DNA of 64,000 bases from Erodium maritimum. Lineage: Eukaryota > Streptophyta > Magnoliopsida > Geraniales > Geraniaceae. The DNA is taken from the NCBI GenBank assembly GCA_963921825.1, contig OY997588.1, positions 9,562,001-9,626,000 on the forward strand, in the 5' to 3' direction. The translations under genes and the position numbers were made by a program. The stretch's first letter is position 1. The number at the start of each line of letters is the position of its first letter. Positions 57,704-64,000 of this stretch are shown in pieces. A model generated the notes under the pieces. It searched no databases and had not been told where the DNA came from. It saw nothing but the letters and a program-made list of their open reading frames with translations.

Positions 57704-58888
57704 CTACATAAGAGAAGCAGAAATCTGCCATACCTTGATGTCACAGTCCAAACTTCCACTGTAAACAAGATAAGAAGCATAAGATGAGTTAGGATGATGA
57801 ACCTGTGCTGTCAAGCACTTTACGGGACCACTGTGCCCTTCCAAGACTGCCAAGCAAGAATAATTTCTCTGAGCAGCCCTCCAAATCCTAACTGTTTGAT
57901 CTGCAGAACCACTGCACAACATGTCAGACACAATGGCCAGACACAGTATGGACTTGGTGTGCCCCCGGAGAGCCCCCATAACCATCATGTCACCATTCTC
58001 ATCCGCCTCCCAGACCACTATAGACCTGTCACAGGCCCCAGAATACAGAATTGACCCGTCTGTGCTCAGTGCCAATGCGTTCACCCCAGATTTGTGCTTC
58101 TCTAGTGTAGCAACCAGAGAATGCTGCTTCTCTCCTGGATTCTTCTTCCATTTCTTGATTTTCTTGTCTGCTGATCCTGTGTAAACGTGGCCATCGTCTG
58201 ATAGTGCCAATGCATTTATGGCATCGTCATGTGCATTTGTTACTGATTCCAAGCATTTGAAGTCTGATGTCCTCCATATTTTGAATGTCCTGTCCCATGA
58301 AACAGAATACAGCAAGGACTGGTCGCTTGAGAGGGCAAGGGCAGACACAGTGTCAACATGGTGGACCCAGGTGGACTTCTTGTGCCGCCGGACTTGAACA
58401 TGGTTCTTTGGAGACAGAAGTTTGGATGCACGGTCACCAAGTGTGGGCAGTGTGGCTAGGTGGGTACACTTCTGGCTTTCATTTTCCTTGTCACTGATCC
58501 TCCATACTCTGATTTTGTGATCTTGATGAGCAGTGAAAAGCTTATCAGCTAACACAACTATGGACTTAACAGCACCCTTACCAACTGCCAAAACGTTGTC
58601 AGTCATGTTCTGGTCATAGTCTAGTTCAGGCTCTAAAGGGTTGCTCTTCCATGATCGGATTTCATTATCATAAGAGCCTGTGTATAGGAATTTCCCCGAA
58701 AGGGTAAGAGAGGAGATGTAGGAATTGTGACCTTTCAGAGTGATAAGGCAGTGGTGGTGGATGCTGTAAAGATGGTTGCTTGAATGTGAGGCAAGAGAAG
58801 GGACTGATTGCAGACTTGGCTGAGAACGCAGACTTGTCTGAAATTCAAATTGAGGAACTTGGGTTTGCTGGTGGGGTGTAGTTGCCAT
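57704..58888 (-). CDS. JINGUBANG-like WD40 repeat protein
   Basis: This is a single-exon gene of 394 residues with ATG at 58886-58888. A ~50-residue glutamine/serine-rich head precedes seven WD40 blades. These include HNSYISSLTLSGKFLYTGS, IRSWK, KIRVWRI, VSALALSSDQSLLYSVSWDR, FKIWRTSD, INALALSDDGHVYTGSADK, VNALALSTDGSILYSGACDR and LCSGSADQTVRIWR. The layout, lack of introns and 'ALALS..LYS' phrasing match Arabidopsis JINGUBANG and its relatives; JINGUBANG keeps pollen from germinating early, while other members are less known. It is a beta-propeller scaffold without enzymatic residues. It converges on the RsmG-like gene. Confidence 0.92.
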   Translation of the reverse strand: MATTPHQQTQVPQFEFQTSLRSQPSLQSVPSLASHSSNHLYSIHHHCLITLKGHNSYISSLTLSGKFLYTGSYDNEIRSWKSNPLEPELDYDQNMTDNVLAVGKGAVKSIVVLADKLFTAHQDHKIRVWRISDKENESQKCTHLATLPTLGDRASKLLSPKNHVQVRRHKKSTWVHHVDTVSALALSSDQSLLYSVSWDRTFKIWRTSDFKCLESVTNAHDDAINALALSDDGHVYTGSADKKIKKWKKNPGEKQHSLVATLEKHKSGVNALALSTDGSILYSGACDRSIVVWEADENGDMMVMGALRGHTKSILCLAIVSDMLCSGSADQTVRIWRAAQRNYSCLAVLEGHSGPVKCLTAQVHHPNSSYASYLVYSGSLDCDIKVWQISASLM

Positions 58889-58899
58889 GTTGGATGTGT

Positions 58900-59785
58900 A
58901 AAGAGCGAGGATGGGTTGAATATTTATACAGCAAAGGAATGAAAAAGGAGAGGTTAGGGAAGGATAATAAAACTAGATTAAGATGAAGCTTAGGTTATGA
59001 ACAGGAACTGGGTCTCTGCAGAACTGTTTTGGTTCTGTTTTGCAGAGTAATGAGGCATGAATCATTATGCATCTAGTAATGTTTCTTTATGCATTATTGA
59101 ATTGTTTTTTTTTATCCTTTGAGAGGAGTAGAGGTGCATATAGTTACTTCCATAAAAAGAAGGTAGAGATATTAGTTGAGAAATGTTTCCTTTTTAGTGT
59201 ATGCAATTTTGATAGACAAGTTTTGTCCAGATCATGCAATTGGAGGCATGGCCAATTTGCCCCATCACCACACCGCCACTAGCATCAACATTAGTTCTTT
59301 AATTGTTTTTCTGGTGGGACTGAAGGAGCATTTAAATGCTTCTTTCCTCCCATTGAAGTCAACCACCACACCATGGCCGTGCAATTAAAGCTGATGGTCT
59401 CTATCACAAGGTAGCTGAAATATTTGGACAGCTTCTTACTGGCGAAATCGAACCTTTGACAAAGGCTTAGATAGTTAGATGTGTGTCTGAGTCTCTGCTC
59501 CTTGGCGGACAACGATGTTGGAATTTTCGAACCTCGTGATTTGAATTTGCCAAGGATTAGCCGTATTTGGAACTACTATTTGGAGTCCGCCGGACATTTT
59601 TGCTTGTCGTCTACTTTTGTGCTCGGTTGGTTGTGTCATCGGACGAGAAAGAAACTAAGTGGATGTAGATGTGAATGTGATATTTGGGGGCTTCATTACT
59701 TTCAAGTGAGTATTTAGAGTTGGAAGATTATGAATCATATTCCTTGATAGTAGAATGAATACATACAACATAACTGTTACATACC
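58900..59785. other. Intergenic upstream of the WD40 gene
   Basis: The 5' UTR and promoter of the minus-strand WD40 gene lie just right of 58888. The remaining DNA has short domain-free open stretches (59067-59388 and 59481-59717) and no transposon end I can support. Confidence 0.4.
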
Positions 59786-59787
59786 TA

Positions 59788-59967
59788 GAGCACATGCAGT
59801 GGAGTCAGTTCTTGGGCCGATTTGACGAAAAAGTGGCCGAAAAAAATAGTTTTCCCTATCTTGTACTTGGGTCAATAAATTGTTAGACGCTAAAGTTTCA
59901 AGAATAGATTCATTTTCTAAATCACATCCGATGTGTCCATGTGAAATCGGTCTCACTGTGGGTGCTC
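59788..59967. mobile_element. Tourist-like MITE, 180 bp
   Basis: The left end GAGCACATGCAGTGGAG and the complement of the right end GAGCACCCACAGTGAGA are imperfect inverted repeats beginning GAGCA, like the Harbinger elements in this window. The flanks are CTA (59785-59787) and TTA (59968-59970), a one-base mismatch from a perfect TWA-type duplication. There is no coding capacity. It is probably an old Harbinger-derived MITE. Confidence 0.6.
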
Positions 59968-60574
59968 TTAGACATATATAAATATCTGGTTATTGTAAGA
60001 TTATGGTGATAGGTATAAGGAATAAAGCGGGACAACTAATTCTTTGTTTGATGGAGACTAGTTTGTTTTGGAGTTGAGGCATCCTAGGTTTGAAGAGGCG
60101 TTCATGGAAAGGCTAAGTGACTCATCTTTTTACCACCCACTTCATGATTGAATTGGTTAAATCATTTAAATAAAAGTTAGGCTAGATAACAACCATTGCT
60201 ACAAAAGATTGACAAAGATGTTTAAATTTAATGAATTGTTTATCTCTGTTTTACTTTTGAGGTAACTTAACTTATTCTCTCATAAAATGGAAAATTTTGT
60301 CTGTTTCGTTTTCAAGATAAAATAATAAGAATACATGTATTTAGTGCTTAATTTGTAATTTATGTTTTTGTATCCTCTAAATGAATTCAAAATACTTGTA
60401 CTTGGGTAATTACTTTTGGTTATAGAGTGTCTAATATGCCATCATATTATATTATATTACCTTAATCCATTAAGGTTATATTTGGATGATGATCTCTTAA
60501 ACAGTATCACCAGTGTAGTGGAATTGAGGTTTTTCGCTCATGATTTATACAATCATGCATTTGCTATCTGAACC

Positions 60575-60800
60575 GCCTTGTTTTTTTTGAATAAAAAGGT
60601 GTACTATTTATTAATAATGGAAAATAGTCATTACTATGTTTGGAGTCCCAGAAAGTTCCCTAATAAAAAAACTCCGAGACAGGTTGACTTTGTTAGACGG
60701 TTTATAATTAAAGAGTCATATGGGAGAACAAAAATAAACTACGAAACTGAAGAAAACAACTCAAAATCGTGTCTAAACGCTGTTTGATCCCACAGAAATG
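60575..60800 (-). mobile_element. Short retroelement-like fragment with T run
   Basis: A T run at 60580-60588 followed by AATAAAAAGG and GTACTATTTATTAATAATGG looks like the complement of an A-tailed LINE or SINE 3' end on the minus strand. No domain or target duplication was found. Confidence 0.3.
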
Positions 60801-61580
60801 ACTATTTTCATCGTGAGAAGTGCAAACGAGCCTGAACTCAACAGTAGCAATGGGAGGATATATGTGATTCAAGGTTCCCTCCTGATAGAAGTTCCTGAAT
60901 TTCTGCTCATAAATTATTGACTATGCAAAAGAGAAAAGAAATAAAATAAAACACACCCAAGCGATTAGCTTGGTGCAGAATCGAGAGAGAGATCGAGTAA
61001 GATGCATCGGTGGTGGCCAAGAAGATGAATGCGTCAATTGTGGAGTCATGGGGGTGGAGGTCAATCAGGGATCGAGGTGTGAGGCGGCGGTGACGACGGT
61101 CATAATGAGATCAATCGGTACCGAAAAGAGAAACCAATCGACAACCATAAAAATTACAGGGAAGACCAATACAAGACGAGAGAACATCGTTCGTGAAGAG
61201 AATGCCAAAGACACAATGACTAGCAGACGCTTTAAAAGAAACCTTCACAGAAATCCTAAAAAGCTCAGCAAATTGCTGTCTTAATTCTCTTACGAGATGG
61301 AAAGAATCATCATAAGGGAACTGTTACTCCAACACCTTGTTATTTTACTTCCATTTTTACCTTTCCAAATTTTAAATATTTTTCATGTGACAAGTTTTCT
61401 TTATCACGTGAGCATAATCGATCTGCACATGGCTTCTCATCCATCTTATTTCAAGTAATTACATTTGAACCACTACTCAGTTTCTCCTCCAACAACTGAA
61501 ACATGACCATTTCAAATTTAAGTACCTCAGTGTTACTGTTAGTCACTCAACAACTGAAACATGACCGTTTCAAGTTAAGA
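60801..61580. other. Intergenic, no supported gene
   Basis: The plus strand is open for 104 codons at 60970-61284, basic and without a domain. The remainder is AT-rich, with a direct repeat CAACTGAAACATGACC at about 61492 and 61550. Confidence 0.35.
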
Positions 61581-61583
61581 CAA

Positions 61584-62030
61584 TTTTTTTTTTGATCGGC
61601 AAAGCATATTGAAAATTTTATAAACCCTCTTTTGAGGAGAAAAAGGATTACAAGGTTTAGCTACAAACCTACAAAAAAAAAACCCCAAGACACTCAAAAT
61701 CGTCTTTTAAGGGAACATAACAATAATCAAGATAGGACAACAACCAAAAAAGGGTACACCAACCCTGAAGAACACCTACAAGCAGCCCCATCTACCGGAC
61801 AAGAACAGACTGAAACAAAGAAGGGGTACACAGACCCAAAAAAGAACACAACAACAATCAAGATAAAACAACACCAAAGAAAGAGTACACACACCCTGAA
61901 GAACACCTGCAAGCAGCCCCAACTACTGGGCAAGATCCGACTTAAACAAAGAAGGGATACACAAACCCCGAAATGAAGCGCAAAAAGGTAGGACTTCCAG
62001 CAGCGTAGCAAATGAGCCGGTAAAAACTTA
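61584..62030 (-). mobile_element. LINE 3' end (minus strand) with internal duplication
   Basis: On the minus strand the sequence ends CCTTGTAATCCTTTTTCTCC, then GAGGGTTTATAAAATTTT, GCCGATC and an A run (T run at 61584-61593), a typical plant LINE 3' UTR. The open-frame part upstream is absent. It contains the 131-bp tandem duplication described separately. Confidence 0.6.
61713..61974. repeat. 131-bp tandem duplication inside LINE-like DNA
   Basis: Units at 61713-61843 and 61844-61974 are about 80-85 percent alike by eye, sharing CCCTGAAGAACACCT, CAAGCAGCCCCA and ACAAAGAAGGG. The divergence suggests an older duplication than the exact one at 50418. Confidence 0.8.
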
Positions 62031-63100
62031 ACCCTACCTTTGTCGGAGCTGAACAACTCCCTTTTCTCCATTGATGAGGAAATTTTGAAAACTTCAATGA
62101 TATGCTTATAATTGTTTTCCAAATTCATTTTCTTTCAAATACTTCAAATACATCACACCCAAGATCACGTTAGTTCTTAACTTCACATGATTATTACTTG
62201 TTTATCAAAAAAATAATGAATTACACACACAATTATCTTCTAGCTAGTAAAATAATTTATCCATGGTCAACATTTGATATAATAATCTACATGTTATGCA
62301 AATTTATGGGAAAAAAAAACTCAAGAAACTTTGTTTCGTTGATTTCATAAATGATTGCATATATATATAATTTTGACATCATTATGTAATGTATAAATTG
62401 TGTGGGGAAGTTTTAGAACGTGAGGGTGCATTTATAAGGTTGGAGCAAGTGAGGTCAGGTGGCCATTTTAAGTGGAATCAACCCATGTGGGTTTATGGTT
62501 TACGATTTGCTTTTATCATCGCTCAAGCTCTCTTTTTCTCCCTCCAAATAATTAGTGTGCCTCACTTCATTAGTTAATTATGTACTGACACTCACTGTCT
62601 TGTAGGCCTATTTTAACAATGTTCTCATAAATGTTTTACAGTTTATTTTTATCAACTACGTATAAAAATATCGTTTATGAAAAAGAAACATCAAATATTT
62701 GATTTAAATTAGGGTTGTGATCTCCATTTCGCAGTGTCATTTGTTCCTTCGCTCGAATACGATAAATTTAGAAGGGAGATCCACAACTATATGCATACAC
62801 AGATCCAGTACATAAACACTTAGTAGATAGAAAATAATACACCATAAATTTTTATAATAAAAAAGTATTACCGTAATTTTTTATAGAACGTAAATAATTT
62901 ACCACAAGTTATTTCACTTATCCATTAAATCAACTATCTTTCAGATCGAGGAAAAACTGTGAGGCATCATATGCGCTCTCTTTTTATTAAAAACCTAGCC
63001 GTCGGAAGCTTCTTCCACCAACCACAATAACTTCTCTTCTCCACCCAAAGCAACCACCTCCCTCAAAACTACCTTCCATCTTATTGGAGTATCACTAATC
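62031..63100. other. Intergenic, no supported gene
   Basis: AT-rich DNA with a 62-codon open stretch at 62389-62577 without a domain. I see no transposon ends or RNA genes. Confidence 0.4.
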
Positions 63101-63101
63101 C

Positions 63102-63920
63102 ATGATCCTCCACGGGTTTTCCACTAAAACCAATTTGGCCTATTCCTCCACCTTCCATGACTTTCGATCTAGTGCTCCGCCGACAGACACACCTCGAGTT
63201 ATGCCCCCGACCCTATCAACGATGTCTATACGACCCAAACGCTCCAGGCAGAATGTCACTCAACCCTCCCCTTCGTCTCCTGTACTGTCTCCGCCTTCAA
63301 CACCACGTCCGCCTCCTGACCCGCCTCTGTCTCATGCGTCACCTCCACCCTCGTCTCGACCATCGTTGCCCCCAGCGCCACCGTCCTCCAAGTCATGGTC
63401 CTGGTCGTCACCACCGCCTCCGCCGCCCTTGTCTTTTGCGCCGCTTACACCTTCTTCTTCATCACCGTCTCTTCCATCAACGCCACTTTCCTCCAAGTCG
63501 CCGCCCCATCAGTCACCGACATCGCAACAGGTTACCACATCCCCTCGCTTACCACCCCCACAGTTCCTAGGCTTGCGAGATTCAATCACTATAGTGACCA
63601 TGTCTCTCTCTATAGTCGACTCTAACCCGTAAGGCACAATCGCCTTCCCCCTTGTCGATCCATATGCCATCACCAGCGTCGTCGCCTCTAAATCTTGAGC
63701 CACCAGTTCGACATCCACTAGCGCAACCACCCCTGTTTACAACCGACCACATGCTTCCACCATTTTCTGGGTTACTCTCTAGGTGCCTACTACGCCCTCA
63801 ACCGCCCAAATCTCTTGCTGCAGACATTTTCACGTCGAGACAGGAAATGCCAACCATCGACGGGTTACCGTTTACCTATCCTACCAAATCACTAGCCTCA
63901 CCACTTCTATCTCTGATGTA
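63102..63920 (+). repeat. Degenerate coding-like repeat, copy 2
   Basis: The plus strand shows long open stretches in all three frames because it is rich in C and lacks stop-prone triplets. The frame related to copy 1 (43136-44040) has TLVSTIVAPSATVLQVMVL and SSINATFLQVAAP, with at least one stop upstream. The proline-rich 176-codon frame is probably an artefact of the same composition. The identity is unknown and the copy continues toward the window edge. Confidence 0.35.
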
Positions 63921-64000
63921 ATCGGACAATTTGTTATAGAGTTAACAATTGATGTCTACGGATTAAAACTTAGACACACTCTTTTACTTTCTACGTATTT

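Noticed and set aside
63102-63632. Proline-rich 176-residue protein as an extensin-like gene
   Set aside because: All three frames are open because of C-rich composition, there is no signal peptide or SPPPP repeat pattern, and a related broken copy exists at 43136-44040.

Overview
The window is nuclear DNA of a flowering plant. The genes have GT..AG introns, AT-rich intergenic DNA and plant-specific families: a class III peroxidase, CBP60, a U-box/ARM protein, GeBP and a JINGUBANG-type WD40 protein. The transposons are also plant types (PIF/Harbinger, hAT, Mutator-like MITE, chromovirus-like solo LTR, copia, LINE and SINE remnants). The protein sequences look like a core eudicot, possibly an asterid; that placement is an impression and was not tested.

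Layout. 0-4.6 kb: two adjacent PIF/Harbinger elements, one carrying only the Myb/SANT accessory gene (ORF1) and one carrying only a frameshifted transposase. 4.7-5.4 kb: a LINE-like remnant. 5.5-7.0 kb: a class III peroxidase (minus strand). 7.7-9.7 kb: a CBP60 calmodulin-binding regulator (minus). 9.8-11.7 kb: an unrecognised open region and a copia 3' end. 11.7-13.8 and 16.0-18.1 kb: two nearly identical Harbinger elements in opposite orientation, each with an intact transposase. 18.8-24.8 kb: a 15-exon EDEM/MNS5-like glycosidase (minus). 25.5-26.1 kb: a GT92 pseudogene. 29.3-30.9 kb: a single-exon plant U-box/ARM gene (minus). 31.7-35.1 kb: a transposon nest in which a hAT element has split an alpha/beta-hydrolase (AXR4-like) fragment. 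37.2-38.3 kb: a GeBP/STOREKEEPER-like gene (minus). 38.8-40.0 kb: a proline-rich possibly plastid protein and a hypothetical ORF. 43-49 kb: a repeat field in which a 3.1-kb solo LTR sits inside a non-autonomous LINE-like element. 49.4-55.3 kb: an organellar RsmG/GidB rRNA methyltransferase (plus). 57.7-58.9 kb: a JINGUBANG-like WD40 gene (minus). 59-64 kb: small transposon remnants.

The most interesting content is the Harbinger set. The ORF1-only element (201-2473) and the two transposase-only elements (11702-13836, 16007-18111) share near-identical promoter/5' arms and 3' UTR/terminal arms but carry different genes. Harbinger transposition normally needs both ORF1 (Myb-like DNA binding) and transposase, usually encoded in one element. 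Here the two functions appear divided over separate elements with the same regulatory shell and termini, as expected of a two-component family that works in trans. The ORF1 copy present is broken by two in-frame TAG codons, so the local set is not self-sufficient.

The host genes show no obvious cluster or joint pathway; they are ordinary neighbours separated by transposon-rich DNA. Exon coordinates for the spliced genes were worked out by hand from splice sites, reading frame and family conservation; all closed to a multiple of three.
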